A stretch of 64,000 nt of DNA from Spirodela intermedia (GCA_902729315.2 LR746272.1:11588327-11652326), one strand, 5' to 3'. Counted from the first letter of the stretch, positions 1 to 14,868 are shown. Notes: generated by a model from the sequence alone, not told the origin. Numbers and translations: made by a program.

Positions 1-480
1 ATGAAGAAAAAATTCTCATCTTCAACTCAACCCAAGTCAATTCAACTACTACAAGTGATACGAATGTAGCCACGATTGAGATGGTAAAGTCGGGAACAGC
101 CCGGTTGAACAGTAATAAGAAAACAAGAAAATAAGAAAATCTCCGGTACTATTGTTCTTCCAACTGCCTAGAGGAACAGTTGAACAGTAAATCATCAATA
201 TTATGAACGATGAGATTTAATTCGCCAGTCTGTTCTGCGTTTGATCTGCTGAACTCAGAGTGATTAGTGAAGTGGGCCACAGTACATCAGGCAGCGCATT
301 GGCCCTTCTTTTAATTAGCTGATATATGATACATATTAAAATAATATGAGTTATTGGTCATTTGGAAAACATTGATAAAGGTAACATGGTAGGCTTGGCG
401 TCTCGAAGACATTGAGAGAAGTGGTGGATACAGTGAGAAAAGCCTCTGGAGAGAAAAAAATATAAGGTCGAAAAGCAAAC
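1..480. other. AT-rich sequence, probably last PPR intron
   Basis: This stretch follows, in the direction of minus-strand transcription, the last PPR exon I can place (481-609), which ends with a clean GT donor at 480-479. The C-terminal tail expected from the Arabidopsis homologue (about 70 residues) cannot be found here in any frame. It is therefore read as intron, with the terminal exon lying left of position 1. No repeat or RNA gene is apparent. Confidence 0.5.
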
Positions 481-3400
481 CTCGTCAATTTTGCGCCCAC
501 AACGGTGGAGTGCTTTCACAACATCATTTATCATGTTTATGTTGCCTGCTTGCATGAATGAAAACGCGAATTTGTCCAAGGAGGGAGCCGAGATGTCTTC
601 AGCATTATCCTATAGCATAGATGATTTTGATAATACGCTTCACAGAGGAAGAACATGTAAAGAAATGAAATGCTATGTTAAACTAATTCCATGCGACCAG
701 GCCATACCTTCATCACTACGTAGGCATTCTTGAAAAGCTTCGCTCCGATCAAGATGTTCAGCATCTTCTCGTGAATGGATTTGCGTGGCGTTGTCTTGCT
801 GTATCTCAACATATTGTAAACTGAAAATGCTTCAGATGGGGCACCAGATTTTCCCAGTTCTAAGATCAAAGAAGAACAAAGTTCCTGAAAAATAAGGAGA
901 AAAGGATTTTGTAAGTTTGATCAAAAGAAACGACAGGTTCAGATGAAAAGAGAAGACAGTGAAGTTTGTGCCCGAGCAGCAAATATCGACTATGATGTTG
1001 ATGCATAAACTAAAAATATGAGAATAAAGAGGAACGCATACATGGACAACATTGATGCAAAAGTAGAAACTAACGCAGAGCAGCCAAATGAAATATGAAA
1101 AATAAACACAAGAAACAGATCCCAAATCTCACGTAGTACCTCACCCACTTGGTGCCCTTTACTGTGCATGTCCTCTACCGTCTGGTATGCAAGATGATAA
1201 AGTTTTTCTTTGAGGAAATACTTGACCAGAATCTGAAATGTATTCCAATCTGGAGAAATTTTTAATGCATCCATCTTTCTTAGCATTTGCATCACATTTT
1301 CCATTTCACCAGCATTGCAGTATGCCCTCAGCAATGTGTTGAGCATTACTAAGTCATACTTGTCATAGATAGTCTCGTATTCCCTTGCCAGTTCTTTTGC
1401 TTCCTTCAACTGCCCATTTCGACAGAATGCAGATATCATGATACTATAGGAATAACCATCTGCAGCCACATGCAGACAAAGGTTCAAACAAATCTGATAC
1501 GCTGCTTAAAACTCTAAGCTAAAGCAAGAACCTAATGAAACCGAAGTTTCACCATTTCGTCTTCAAACACCACCCAAGGATGCCAACATCAACAAATTTA
1601 CAAAGAATTATAATGAGGCAGATAAATATCATCCATGAGCAACGAAGGTCTTGAAGAGCATCAGATGATTTTCATGATGAGAAAAAGCGCACTTCCAATT
1701 AAAATTTCATTAACCTGGGAAATTCTTCGTAATTTCATCAAACAACGTACAAAAAGGGTGCAGCTAATGCACCTGTCAAACAAAGGCACCGAAAAAAAAA
1801 CTCGTTTAGCAAGTGACTTCCAAAGGTACACTTCAAAATGAACCAATGGATATGCGTAAATCACTAGCAGCGTACAATAAAGAGGGAATCGGAGAAAAAC
1901 CATAAAAACACACATGATCCAGGCACCACTTCCAAACTATACCAGTTGATGCAATAAAATGCATAACAAAGAAGAAACTGCTCCAACCTATTTTTTGCAG
2001 AAATCAAAATAAAATCCAAAGAAACAAGAAGAAACATAAATATTGGGTATAGGATGAATGAAAGGTATGAGCTAAGCCGATTTTCCAGAGAATAAATTTA
2101 TAAAATTGTTACTGATGCATAAAGGAGGTTCCAAATTTTAGAAAAAGTTATTGAAGAACGGTGATATGAATGTAAGCTTTATTACTCCTGGAAATATCAG
2201 AACTGGACTTATTTTGTCTTTCATAAACCAACCGAAGTTATCTTGCAGAATTATAGAAGTTGCAGTAATTTACGGCCTGATTCACCAAAAGAGAAATAAA
2301 CTGACAATCTTCCACTCGCAAAATAAAAACGAATGTATGTTAATCAAATTAATAACATAGAAAAATTCAAATCACTTTCACCTGATTTTATTTTTTTTTC
2401 CTTCATTTTATCAAAGATTGCCTTGGCTTCACGCACGTCTCCTTTCTTTGCAAGGTTGTCCATCACTAAACAAAAGGGTATCTAAGCAAAAAGGAAATAA
2501 GTAAGCCTAGAAAAAAAGTAAAAAAATACTAAAGATTCCAGAGGTCATTGGAAAGGAAGAAATCTAAATCAATAGTGACTAAAAGAAGTACAATCAACGA
2601 CCCTAGACTATTTCCATGGACTCCTCTGCATCTGTAGAAGTAATTATATCATTCCTGATTGAACGTGAATATTATTTTGTGATTTTTATGCATCACTCAA
2701 AAACAGGATCGCACATTTTAGACAAGCATTACTTTTAATATCCATGATTGCAGATTAACAGTTAATGATTGGTAAGTTGGTAAGATCTCATTCGAATGTA
2801 TGAAATGGCCAGGAGGCTAGCTCTTTTCAACCCTGCAGAACTCGCGCATCTTAGATGCACACTCATTATGATGAACTTTGAATCGCAAAGGTCACTAAGT
2901 GAAATTATCTACTGTGTCGCCATTGAACTGGCAAAAGAATAGAACTCCTCGGTTTTTAGCGGCATGTACATACAGTACAATAGTCTGCTACTTTCAAACA
3001 AGTAATAAACGGATAACCATCTCTCATGTTTTCTATACTTCTCTATTCAGCGTATTCACTTGCGTTTTGCAGTAGTCTTCATATATGGAAACGGCATGCT
3101 TACTCTCTCGTAAAAACTAGACCTGGTGAGTTCCAAAACCTTCGACAAGAGCAAATTCAATTTATCTTGAAACACGTAAATTCATCTTTGGTGTTATCTT
3201 TTTACTTGTAAATCGTCATTGGGTGGACACCAGCACGTAGTTGCCCCCAATAAGTTCTATTAGATAAACTTATTGATAAAACAAGTTATCTAATGTTCAT
3301 TTTCAAGTCAAGGGAGAGCAAGCTCTATCTTTTCGCCTATCCGGCGGTTCCATAAAAGCTGGCCCATTTTGATTTGATAAAAACACAGTTTTTTTTTCCT

Positions 3401-6400
3401 CAATTATTTATTTCATGATGAGACCAGCGGTAGCTTTCTGTTAACTAGCTATTAGGAGTTAACAGCCGTCATCAATTTCTGCTTGTGAGTTGTTATTTCG
3501 GTTTACAGTTTTTCCCAAATTTGAGGCTACAATGAGTTCTGCTGGCATGTCAGGTTGTAGGCCACTGGAGTTCTCTACCATTCACAAATGTTAAGTTTAA
3601 GACCACCAGGGGACTTTTAACAGTGGGCTTTTTTTATTTGTTTACCAATATTCGGCACAGAAATCTTTGAATCAGTTGATGTCACACAAAACTTCTTCTA
3701 CAAGTAGTAGATTGAAATGATGTTGACACTAGGCGAGAGGCGAATGACCAGTATGAGAAGATAAAGTTTTGTACACTACATAACATAGCCTGTGATATTT
3801 CTTTCCAAGTCACTTTCCTTTTTTGTAGACAACAGAAAAGCTTCCCTTCAGTTTTCTTTCTTCAACACTCCTCCAAGACTTCTCCAGGCACCTTTTGAAT
3901 AGGCTTTGTTGAGAAATGTTGGAAAGTCATTATTGCTTCTTTTCTATTTTTTGTTGATAGGGTCAGTTTCGTTATTGCTTCTTTTTTTGTTTTGCCTGTT
4001 AGATATGACACACTTAGGCAGACTTTGGCCCCAATTAAATCATTTATAGTGTTATATGTGGGGACGCCAACGGTGTGAGAAAGTAACCCTCTCCACTGCG
4101 CTTAAAATTCCTGGATGCTACTCCATCTACTATATCCTGTTTCTTGGAACCCAGGATTTTCTAGATGTTGCTCCATTCTCACTCGAATCTCAGTTTATCT
4201 ACACGCTTTGGATTATTATATGCCAGATTCACAGGAGTTCTTTCATGTCTCTGATCACATATTTCGTACAGATTGCCCCACCCATTAGACAGGCTCAATA
4301 GCAATAATGCCTATCAAACTTATGAAGGCTACTTTTGGTATCACCTAATAAAAACACAAAGGCCAAACAAATCTCAAATCAAAGACAGATTAGTACTTAC
4401 GCTTTTTCACGGTGAACAAAGATATCTTTATAAGAAACTAGCCCATTATAAAGTAAGAACTAAATGCTAAAATTGATTGGAAATTTTTTATATATTGTTG
4501 TTTTCTTTCGCTAACAGTGGTTATTACTTTCCACGGTAAAGAAAAGTCTGTGGCATTTATTTACCTCGTCCTCAGCATATCCCAGATTCTCCAAGTCAAT
4601 TAACAATTCTCTCGATCTCTCAAGCAGGCCACCTCGAACGTACACCTTCAATAATGTAGTCAAGATCACCTGAAGAACGATAAGATTTTTGGGAAATTCA
4701 AAGGTTGACCTTTAATCTCAAGATAAGAGTATAGATGCCCAAACAAAGGAAAGAGAGAAGGAATGCATGAAGGAAATCAGCCAACAATTAATGATCAATA
4801 TCTTTTTTCAATTTACTAGTCCTTACTGCCATTCCACCAAACTTCATTGCATAATGATATAACCATTTCTGTCAAGTACTGGTACCAGGACAATTTTTCA
4901 TTAAACCTCTCTTGGATGCAACGAACAACCTGCTCACCACAAAAATGTCCTATTTGGCTTTCTCATCCGTTTTGACACTCAAACATTCAATTGCATCAGC
5001 AGTGTGCTGAAATCTGGAGGCAGTAATATTTCTGTTTCCTTGTAGTAGTCCTTCAGTTTGCTCATTATTCTCAACAAGGAAAATTCCTTTGTGTTGATAC
5101 CATTCATTATAAGTCTTTCACTCTGGAAATATTTTTTAGTATGAGCTCCTTATCCTCTTTGACTTATTTTCCCACAAAATAATGCTCACAGAAAAAAAAA
5201 CTAATCTGACTTGCTTTTGGGGATTCTGGTAAATATACACCGTAAAAAGAAAGGAAAATTAATTATCGTGCAACGAAGACCACCTAATGAAAACACAGCC
5301 TGCAAAACAAATTTTGGAAGGAAATTCACAAAAAAATGTGAAAAGAGCTATATACAGAAGATGAATGATAAGCTAACCTTATTGGGGACCAATCCAGCAG
5401 ATTTCATACTTTTTACAATTTCATCAGCCTTCTTGTGGTCTCCATCAACTGAGTATGCATTTAGCAAGGAGCTGTAATGGAATAAATTTGGGGAAAGCCC
5501 TTCAGCATTCATTTGCTGAAAAAACCGTTCTGCTTCTTCACATAAATTATGCGAAGCGCAAATAGCCAAGAGAGTTCCATAGATTACATTGTCCATGTGT
5601 AATCCTCTGCTTTCAAGTTCCTCTACTAATTCAAGTGCCTGGGAATAGCCATGCTCAACTTTAGCGCAGCCAGCCAGAAGCTAGAAAATTACAATGATAA
5701 TATCATGAGAAGTGTAGTTTTAAAAAGCATTTTATCAAAGATCAAAGAACCGAAGTACAAAAAATAAAACTAAAGTCAACAGAAATCATTAAAATTAAAA
5801 CCATATAGAGATAAAGAGAGTTACTATACTGTAAGTGAACAAATCTGGCACCAGGCCATTTTCCTTCATCTGATTAAACATTTTGATGCAGCTTTCAAAC
5901 TTCCTGTCCTTCAGCATACAACCCAGCAGAGAATTACATATGGAAACGTTATTTCTTGTAGATTCATCCTCAATACTACTGTAGACATGTAAGGCTCTAA
6001 TAAGATTGCGACTTTCTCCCATGTATTTCATAAAGCTGCTGTATGAGGCAATATTGGTCATCTCGCGCTCCTGCATCCAATTAAAAAGCTGAAAAACAGC
6101 AAACAGATAATTAAGTATTACAACTTAATAATATCCCTCCATACACATGGATAAGATCTATTTAAGAAAAGTGACATAATTGCAAAGTAAGCGTATCTGG
6201 AAAACAGAACTATTAGAACATTGTGCAAGAAATATTGGAATTCAGAAGAGCTTCCTTCTGTGTGGATTACTAAGTGGGTACTCAGTATTCATTGCCAATT
6301 CACCAAAATCCTCATGCCTCAGACCTTCTGTTCATGTCCCATTCTCTTACTTCCCAGCCATCTTTCTACGTACATTTGATTTTTTAGCATGACATAAACA

Positions 6401-8599
6401 ATTTCTCTGAGGGTAGTTACTAACTTATTGTCATGTGTCAGAGGCATGACAGAGGGGGTCAATGCATTGGAAAACACTGCAATAACGATCTAATCATAAA
6501 GGAAAACAAATTATACACGTATCCGTCTCTATAAATCGGAATATTTATTGGAGAGAGTTCAAGGCAAAATTTACATAAATTTCTCCAAAAAGTATCCTGG
6601 TCCACAGAAAAAAAAGAAGGGAATGAGAATCCCGTCCATAAATTTAGGAGAGGGAGACGGTTCAAAGGATGTTTAATAAAAGTGCAGAAAAAAACTTGTC
6701 CACATCCCTAACCTGAGAAACATCCTGCCACCTTTTTGACTTCCCAAAAAAACGCAAAATAATGTTCAAATCCTGCACTTGCAACTTTGTCTCCAACCTG
6801 GAGCACTGGAAAAGATCAATAATCTTCTCGCTGAGAGGTTTTTCAATAAATCCAGGAGGAAAGAGCAATAAGAATGACACAGTATAAGACGAATGAAGCA
6901 GCCAGCTGGTTCTAATTTTTTGTTGCAAAGAGGGTGACCAGCACTTAGATCCTCCAACCAATGCCGCTATTCTCTTTACAGCGGTTTAAAACTTTATGCA
7001 AGGGTGACAGAGTGTGCGAGAATGATTTGTGATTAGGACGAGGGGGTTTCCACCATTATAGGAATATTAGGTTCATAAATTATTGACGTCATCTTATTGC
7101 AGACTTGCTCTTGTGAGCAATGTTTCTTGAGATCTTTTACATGCACACATCATTTTACTTATTTTAATACCAAAAGAATATCCAGAATCCATTGAACAAG
7201 CACATTCCATTTCCTTTCCCTCTCCAGTTATTATAAATTTTCCAATAAATACTACCGTTAAACACCCTACTTGCTATCGAATTTATTTTCCCAGTGTTCA
7301 CTAGTTTCTACGATTGGAGCATCTAAAAGAATGACGGATTTAAGACAGTTTTGAGACGCCCGATAAAAAATAGTAAGACTTTAATGCATTATAGAGATAA
7401 GAAAAATATAGTGCCAAGTAAGAACTCCGTGCTATAGAAAATTTTAAAAACACCAAAATATTTTTTTAAAAGAAAATTCTTTGGACACCAAAAGAAAGGA
7501 ATCACAGCGTTAAAATTATTTCGTGGTGAGAGTCCTGTCTAAAAGAAACCTCCAGATGATCCACTTCAATCTATCAAAGGTTACATCCATATGGAACAGA
7601 GATACCGTTCCCGATTCCAAGTTCTAGGGAGGTCAGTCAATATAAGATTCAGGCGTGCGTCCTATATACATTCACACAACCGCATATATATATATATATA
7701 TATATAGATATAGATATATATATGTGGGTGGGTGTGTGGGTGTGTGTCTGACCAGAGAGAAATAGGATAGAGTTTTAGCCAGTGCAAAATCTTTAGACCG
7801 CTTATATGACAGAAGACTGTCTGACTGTTAAGACCACCTGACAATCCATTTGAGGCAGCCATCCATAAGCACATCAGGTGGATTAGTCATTCCACGTTGG
7901 TCATTAGTTCCTAACATAGAAACATTCGAAAAACTTGACCTCATTGCAACGTTTAAACGGTAACAAATTTTCCGTATCTCTATCTTCACTTGTTCTTAAT
8001 TCCAATATCTAGCCTGAGCCTAAGAAAGCATAAGTCTCATCATTTTCTTCTGATTTCATTTAATCCACTATCTTCGCCGATTGCGGAGATGTCTCTATCT
8101 CCACCGGTATCAGCAGTGTCGAGGCAACTTCCCAACACAAGTCTTCGAGCATTGAGAAAAAAAGTCGACCGCGCCTTGATACCCAAAATTTAGATAGAAA
8201 TAGAAATAACTGTTTCGATCATTTACGACTGACGTCGAGACTGTAAATAAATAACTGGGGTGATGCGTGAGGGAAGAGAGTGAAGGACCTGCTGAGCGCG
8301 GACACCCAATCAGGCGACTGAATTACTTCTGCAACAGCATCCTGTCTGGAGGAATTAACCGGAGTGGCAGGATTCCTCTTCCCGTCGGTTTTGGTAACAT
8401 CAAGAGACGAAGATTGGGAAGAACGAGATGCACCCGAACCAGAAATATGATACCTGTCGGTCCCGGACGATGCAGGGACACGGATAACCCTCTGGTTCTT
8501 CCTGGCCCCCGCAGGAAGGGAAGTAGTGGCAGCGACCGAGAGAGAGGAATGGCGTGACGGGAAGACGGGGACCGGCGGCGACAAGGCGAAGACCTCCAT
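481..8599 (-). CDS. Plastid-type PPR protein, At1g10910 (EMB3103)-like; 3' partial
   Basis: Nine exons on the minus strand: 8289-8599, 6713-6797, 5825-6088, 5378-5680, 4565-4669, 2382-2481, 1140-1459, 708-884 and 481-609. All borders are GT-AG and the phases join to about 598 residues. The start is the ATG at 8597-8599. The first roughly 80 residues are rich in Ser, Ala and Arg and look like a transit peptide. Then come tandem 35-residue PPR repeats with spaced motifs such as VQDLNIILRFFGKS, YGTLLAICASHN, LVMLNTLLRAYC and AFSVYNMLRYSK. The order and exon joins follow Arabidopsis At1g10910 closely from memory, including the short SALSR/LETKLQ junction. That protein is a chloroplast PPR factor needed for embryo and plastid development, reported to act in plastid RNA processing; the RNA target here is unknown. 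The expected C-terminal 60-70 residues lie outside the window. The first intron (6798-8288) carries a TA microsatellite. Confidence 0.93.
7683..7723. repeat. (TA)n microsatellite
   Basis: An AT dinucleotide run, interrupted by two GATA steps and followed by a GT-rich tail, lies inside the first intron of the PPR gene. Such runs are length-polymorphic; no function is implied. Confidence 0.9.
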
Positions 8600-9000
8600 C
8601 GCTCGGCTCTCTCCTCGCTGCACAGCAAGTCGGTAAGGTTCAGGAAGTATAGGACAGTGGGAAGCCCCCAGTCGAGTAAGTTACCGTATTCCCCTGAGAG
8701 CCTTAACGTGGCCACTCTTCGCACTGCCGAGCCGAGCTTCCCGAGCGGGATAAACGATCTGGGACAAACGAAGAGAGGGACAGGTAACCGACGCGCGTAC
8801 AACATACCGCCCTTGGGATGACGTATGTTTCACATTTATGATGTCATAATTAATAATATTGCATTTTCCGTATGATAAAAGTCTCCTGTAAACAACAACA
8901 AAAATGTCTGGTTTAGACCTCTGGATGGCTATTGGCCAATTTGACCCAAATCACAGCCGGCCCAGTTCGAAGATCACTGGGCTTTATCATTCGGCCCGAT

Positions 9001-9018
9001 TCTCTCTCTCCTTTGTCC

Positions 9019-9100
<82 letters not shown>

Positions 9101-9238
9101 GCTGTCTTTCTCTCTCGCTCCCCCTCTCTGTCTTCTTTTATCTCTCGCCCTCTCTCTCTCTCTCTTTCTCTCTCGCTCGCGCGCCCCGTCTCTGTCTTTC
9201 TCTCTCGCTAGCTCCCCCTCCCCCCCGTCTTCTCTCTC
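9001..9238. repeat. Long CT/GA microsatellite
   Basis: A pure CT run of about 69 bases (9022-9090) is followed by roughly 150 bases of imperfect CT-rich sequence broken by GC-rich islets. It lies about 400 bases upstream of the PPR start in the shared PPR/VPE intergenic region. GA/CT repeats in plant promoters are known binding targets of BBR/BPC GAGA-binding factors; a role here is inference only. Confidence 0.9.
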
Positions 9239-10605
9239 ACGTTCGTCAAGGTCGTGAGAGTAGAGTACACAACTCCCCTTCTCCTTCATCACGACTCTCG
9301 ACTGCGACGCTGTGGAGATCCAGAAGCCAGCACCCGAATCCCCTGGAAGTCAAGAATGTAGACGTCATCGCACATCTATTCTGACGTATGTGATCGGAAA
9401 CCGGGCCAGGTACATAACCATACGTCCCCCTCCCCGCGCCGCCGGGAGGGGATGTGGCCTCCCAGCCGCAGCGGCGGAGGCCCTGTTGAGAAAGATTCCG
9501 TGAATCTATTGGTGAGTCGCGTCGCAAACGGTGGTCCCATTGGAGTCCTCAGCATTCACGTCAGACACATAGAAAAGTTCAAAATTATAAATTAACACAT
9601 GATATGTAAATAATTATATGGCCATTGGAGACAACGTTGGGGCATCTGACTCTTCCATGAACTGACGATATGGTTTTATTTTATTCTCCTTTAAAAGAGG
9701 GGCTATTTATTTTTTACTCCTCGTAAAATACCACACTCACAACTGAATACCTCCTATTTTCAAGGAGGCCCGTCACAGCTAGACAGGCTTTGACATCTGG
9801 GTTCGCATAACTACAAGTATCAATTTAATAATGGAATATCTTATATTCGCTTGGGCTGAAATACAATATCACCCTGCTCGTTGGTAAAAACATTCGAATG
9901 GGACTTGACTTAAAAGCACAAGAGAAAGAGAGAGAGAGAGTGGGAGAGGGAGAGGGAGGCATATTAAAATATTCGCATGGTTTTATAGGGCGGTAACAAC
10001 AGCTTACAGCCTAGAAAAAAAATACTGGAAATTATTATATTAATAAAATAATAAAATTAAATGGAGGGATAAATTCCTACGGCACGCTTTCTTGTAGTAG
10101 TCTCATCGTCATTGTTCCTAGCTGCAACTTGGTGAAAAAAATATCGTCTTATAAGGCCCGAGGGAAAAACCGTCTCTTTGAGCAGCCATCGATGGCCGTC
10201 GATTTTGCTGATCTCCGGTCATCGGGCGGTTTTTTAACGGCCGCTCTCCGAGCTCGTTCCCGTTGGATAATAACGTCGGTATCTCTTCCCCCCAGGATCA
10301 ACGTCACACGTCAGATTAATGGGCCTCCACCGGCCAACCGGTCTCAACCGCCGGTAGTGGAGCGGCCATTCTCCTCTGGTGGGCCCAAGATCGGCCAATG
10401 AAAGCGTGACATCAGCGAGCCTTAGCGCTACGCCTGCTGCGAAGCAGTACGTACCAGTGAGGCATGCTTCGCGTCGGAAATAATGTCCACGTAAGCATAC
10501 CTAGAAGGCACGGCAGCGTCAGGTAGGGGTCAATATCGTCGTGGACTTTTTGACTTTATTCTATGTACCCATTGCTTCTTGCTCCCCCCTTCTTCTTCTA
10601 TCTCT

Positions 10606-10613
10606 CTATAAGT
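10606..10613 (+). promoter_or_regulatory. Putative TATA box of VPE gene
   Basis: CTATAAGT lies just downstream of a pyrimidine-rich patch and 99 bases before the VPE ATG. Spacing and orientation fit a core promoter; no transcript evidence is available. Confidence 0.45.
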
Positions 10614-10711
10614 CCGGCCAGTCTCCGGCGAGTCTCACCGGCGACTGCATATCGGGAAATCTGCCTTGCGACTGCCGACGTCGCTCCATTGGCAGAAGAC
10701 TGCCGCTGAAG

Positions 10712-13700
10712 ATGTATCGTCTCTCCGCTGCCCTCGCCGTCCTCGTTTTGTTCCTCTCTCTTCTGGCTGCGGTGGACTCTCGATGGGATTCCTCGCTCAG
10801 ACTGTGGTCCGAGAGGGAGGAGACGGCCCCCAGCGAGGAGTCCGTGGGGACGCGATGGGCCATCCTTATCGCTGGTTCTTCAGGCTTTTGGAACTACAGG
10901 CACCAGGTCGATGCTTCACCTATTTCTCGCTTCCTCGATAACTTACTGTTAACTTGGAGCGGGGGTTCGTACCCCTGGGGGGTTTATCGGTCTCTCGTCA
11001 TATTCTGTGTTTCTCGGCGTGTTTTTATATGAAAATGGGCGTTAATGTGTTTACCCTTGCGGGGCTGTCTGTTTGATCTTTTGATCTGAGCAGAAATTAG
11101 TTTGATTTGTTCGCATAGTCGGTGGTTCGAACGTTTTTGCCGGGTAAACTGTTCTCCGCCGTTGATGGCTCGTTTGTAAGACATTTGTCATCACTCGTGT
11201 GACTTCCAGGGCTCCTTGCGTGAGAAACACGAGGTCATTCGGCGTCATCTTATTTTGGATTTTATTCTGGAAGTCGTGGGTTCTCGTGCTGACTCATAAT
11301 TTCACCTATTGATGTCCATGGGCCAAATAGAGGTTCGATCTCCGAAATCCACCAGCAAGAAGTGGTGTTTCTATCCATACGTGGTTAGGTGTTTACGGAA
11401 GGTGGTACTTATGACGGTAAATTAATGGACGTTTGCGAGAGAGGATCAATAAGTTTGACGAGTTTATAAAATATGAGATATACCTCTATTTTTATTCATA
11501 AAGTGGAAAAGTGTAAGAACAAAGGGATTTGCCTCCTGGAACGTTCGTGGTGGCGTTAGAGCTGCTACGAACTGGTATTTGCAATTTCTGTGGGATAATT
11601 TCTTTGCTATGCAGATAATATATATCCAATCAATTTCTCAGAGATTTATCGATAGATTCTAAAAATAAAATTCAAGATTCATTTTCTGGAAATATTTCAC
11701 AGGAAATATGTCGTACAGTGGTCGTGTAGTTGTCCCAGGTACAAATCTTATATTCTGTGTTTGGATGTTATACGAAATTTCAGATTCTAAAAACTACTTT
11801 GAGTGGTTCCACCCGTACGATCAGGTTAATTCTTTTCGTGGTTGTTTTCACATAGGACTTTACTTTCCATGATTCGACTGGGATTTTTACCAAAAATTAT
11901 TTGCCAGGCTTCTCGTCCTTCAAAATTTCCAAGGCTCATTTGCGCGCTGGATTCATCTACTTCGTGAGATTACAATACTTTGAGCGTCTGCTCTGGAGAT
12001 GGCCAGATCTTTGTTTCTTGGAGAGATAGCCACTCTGAGAGAGAGTTTCTTAATACGGCTCTTCGTTTTCCCCTTCTTTTTTTTTTTTTTCTTTTAACTT
12101 TTTATATTCTGGAGGAACAGTTTCAGGTAGTTCTTGGGATAGCTCCGTTTGAATTCATATATCTGTGGTTTCATGTGTTCCTTGGCGTAATATTTTTGAA
12201 TGCATATATAGCTGTTTGATAGGTTGTCATATATGCCAAGTTTGATGCTCTCCATTTCTTCGTTGTGGGAAATAAAAAATTAGGGGATATCAGACTGGGC
12301 ACCACTAAAAGATGCTTGGCCTGGTTGATTACTGAATTGTGCACACCAATGGCTAGAACATCAAACAGGATCTGGTTTTAACACTTTTTTGAGAAGCTGT
12401 GATATCGTCAGAATCCCCCTTTGGGAGACTCCAGTAAGGAAGGCATACTAATAAAGCATATTCCTTGCATTGGTGGGGGGAAATGATTCTAACATGCATA
12501 TGTTTTCTATCCCTTCAATTCCAGCGTCTGGTTTTCACCTAACGATGCCCACCCAATCTTGAACCCTCTAAGTGAATTCTGTCTCATCGGTATTGAGGAC
12601 CTGAAGTGCATTTTTTCTGTTGAAAATTCGTTTAGGCGGACATCTGCCACGCATATCAGATAATGAAGGAGGGTGGGCTGAAGGATGAGAATATTATCGT
12701 CTTCATGTATGACGATATAGCCTACAACGAGGACAACCCCAGACCGGGAGTCATCATCAATCGTCCAGATGGTGGAGACGTTTATGCTGGAGTCCCCAAG
12801 GTTGCATGCTTCACCCATAACATTGGGGTTATTTTTCTACTTTATTTGCTTTTTCTTATAAAAATATTTTGCGCAGGATTACACCGGTGACGACATTACA
12901 GTGAACAACTTTTTCTCCGTTCTGCTCGGAAACAAAAACGCTCTGACTGGTGGTAGTGGGAAGGTTGTTGACAGTGGCCCTGATGACCACATCTTCATAT
13001 TCTACGCTGATCACGGCGGTCCAGGGGTACTAGGTTAGTTGTTGTCTCGCCATCTTTTTGTCCTTTCAACTGCATCTTATTTCTAGTTCTCCTAGAAATA
13101 ATTCACAAATCCTGGAGTGGGCCAACCGAAGTCCCATAATAATTCACAAAATGGCAGCAGATGATCGATCGTCTCATATGCTGATGAAACCAGATGAAAC
13201 CATCCAGGGCATCTTGATAGTTATTACATTGGTTTTGTCAGTACATTTGTTTTTTCAGCCTGATTTCTCGTCAGAGGTCATCACTGAGAGGCCTGTTCTT
13301 CAACTCCTTTTATGTTTCCAGGGATGCCAACTTATCCCTACCTCTATGCGGACGACTTGGTAGATACCTTGAAGAAGAAGCACGCTTCAGGAACCTATAA
13401 AAGCCTGGTCAGATGATTTCTATCATATTCTTGTATAGCTGTAGATTCTCGGGGCCCGTAGGAAGATATATGTACTCTCATGGAACTGATGCATGTACAT
13501 ATATTCTTGATGGAGACAGGTGTTCTATCTTGAAGCTTGTGAATCTGGTAGCATATTCGAGGGTCTCCTTCCAGAGGGCTTAAACATATATGTCACCACT
13601 GCCTCAAACGCTGAGGAGAGTAGTTGGGGAACCTACTGTCCAGGAGATGTTGTCGGCCCTCCTCCCGAGTACTACACTTGTCTGGGAGACCTGTACAGTG

Positions 13701-14832
13701 TTTCCTGGATGGAAGACAGGTGCGTATGCCGGCTTCTCTTGTTCCATATCACTAATCCCTGCTTGGATTGTCTATAGAAGGTTTCTATATGGGCATCAAG
13801 GAAACATGTGATCGTAGGGTCAGACAGATGGACTGTGACTTGTCCTCTCTCCTGCTGATAGTTGCTCATTCATATCTCCCTGTTGTGCGATTGAATCACG
13901 CGCCTTCTTTTGTTAACATCGTGTTGGACCTTGAGCACATTATGGTGGAGGAAAGAAGAAGAAACTGTCAATCAATCACTCAGCGTAGCTTTAGCTTCTC
14001 CCCTTCTTGATCTGAGGGCTAATGCCTCCCTTTCTGTTGCAGCGATATACAGAATTTGCACGTTGAAACCCTGAAGCAGCAGTATCATCTGGTAAGTGGG
14101 CCCCCTTCGTTTCGCCTTTCGCTGATGCCAATTCTGTTTTCGTTGACTTTTAACATCCAGACGAACTCTTCTGTTTCCAGGTCAAAGACAGGACCTCGGT
14201 CCACAACACGTACACATACGGCTCGCATGTGATGCAGTACGGAGATATGGCGATCAATGCCGAAAATCTCTTCTCGTACATTGGCTCAAATCCTGCCAAT
14301 GACAACCTCACTTACGTTGTGAGCAACTCCTTGCCCTCATCATCAAAGATGGTCAACCAGAGGGACGCTGACCTTCTGTTCTTCTGGAACAAGGTATGCC
14401 TTCACGCAACAGATCTCTCTCACTTCTATGATGGCCTCTGAAACCATTCTCTGAGTCCCTTCTTTGCCAGTTCCGGAACTCTGAGGAAAATTCTCCGCAC
14501 AAATTCACTGCGCAAGAGAGGTTGGTGGACATGATGTCCCATCGGATGCATGTGGACAGAAGCATGGAGCTCGTTGGAAGGTATCTCTTTGGGCCTACCG
14601 ATGGTGCGGAAGCTCTGAAGGCTGTTCGTCCAGCTGGGCAGTCTGTGGTCGACGACTGGGGCTGCCTCAAGACCATGGTAGGTGTAAAATTGCCCGATCT
14701 GCTTCGTGTTCTGTTTACGTTTCTATTGTTTTTGCATCCACATGCAGGCATAAAGATAACGAAAATTTCGGATTTTTTTTCCTTTTCTCCTAAGATTATG
14801 CAGCCTTTTTTCTTTGATCCTTGTTTGGTAAC

Positions 14833-14868
<36 letters not shown>

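Larger units (their letters stand above)
8600..10711. promoter_or_regulatory. Divergent intergenic region between PPR and VPE genes
   Basis: About 2.1 kb separate the minus-strand PPR start (8599) from the plus-strand VPE start (10712), so both promoters must lie here. A TATA-like CTATAAGT at 10606-10613 sits about 100 bp upstream of the VPE ATG, suiting a leader of roughly 70 bases. The middle holds a long CT tract (9001-9238) and a shorter GA tract near 9924-9960. No credible coding exon is visible. The serine/leucine and arginine/glutamate reading frames here are translations of the CT repeat. Confidence 0.6.

Noticed and set aside
300-458. Candidate terminal exon of the PPR gene after a TTTCTCTCCAG acceptor
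   Set aside because: The in-phase translation shows no similarity to the expected C-terminus of the At1g10910 family and soon reaches a stop. The true last exon is more likely outside the window.
8904-9384. Ser-Leu-rich and Arg-Glu-rich long frames
   Set aside because: They are translations of the CT/GA microsatellite at 9001-9238.
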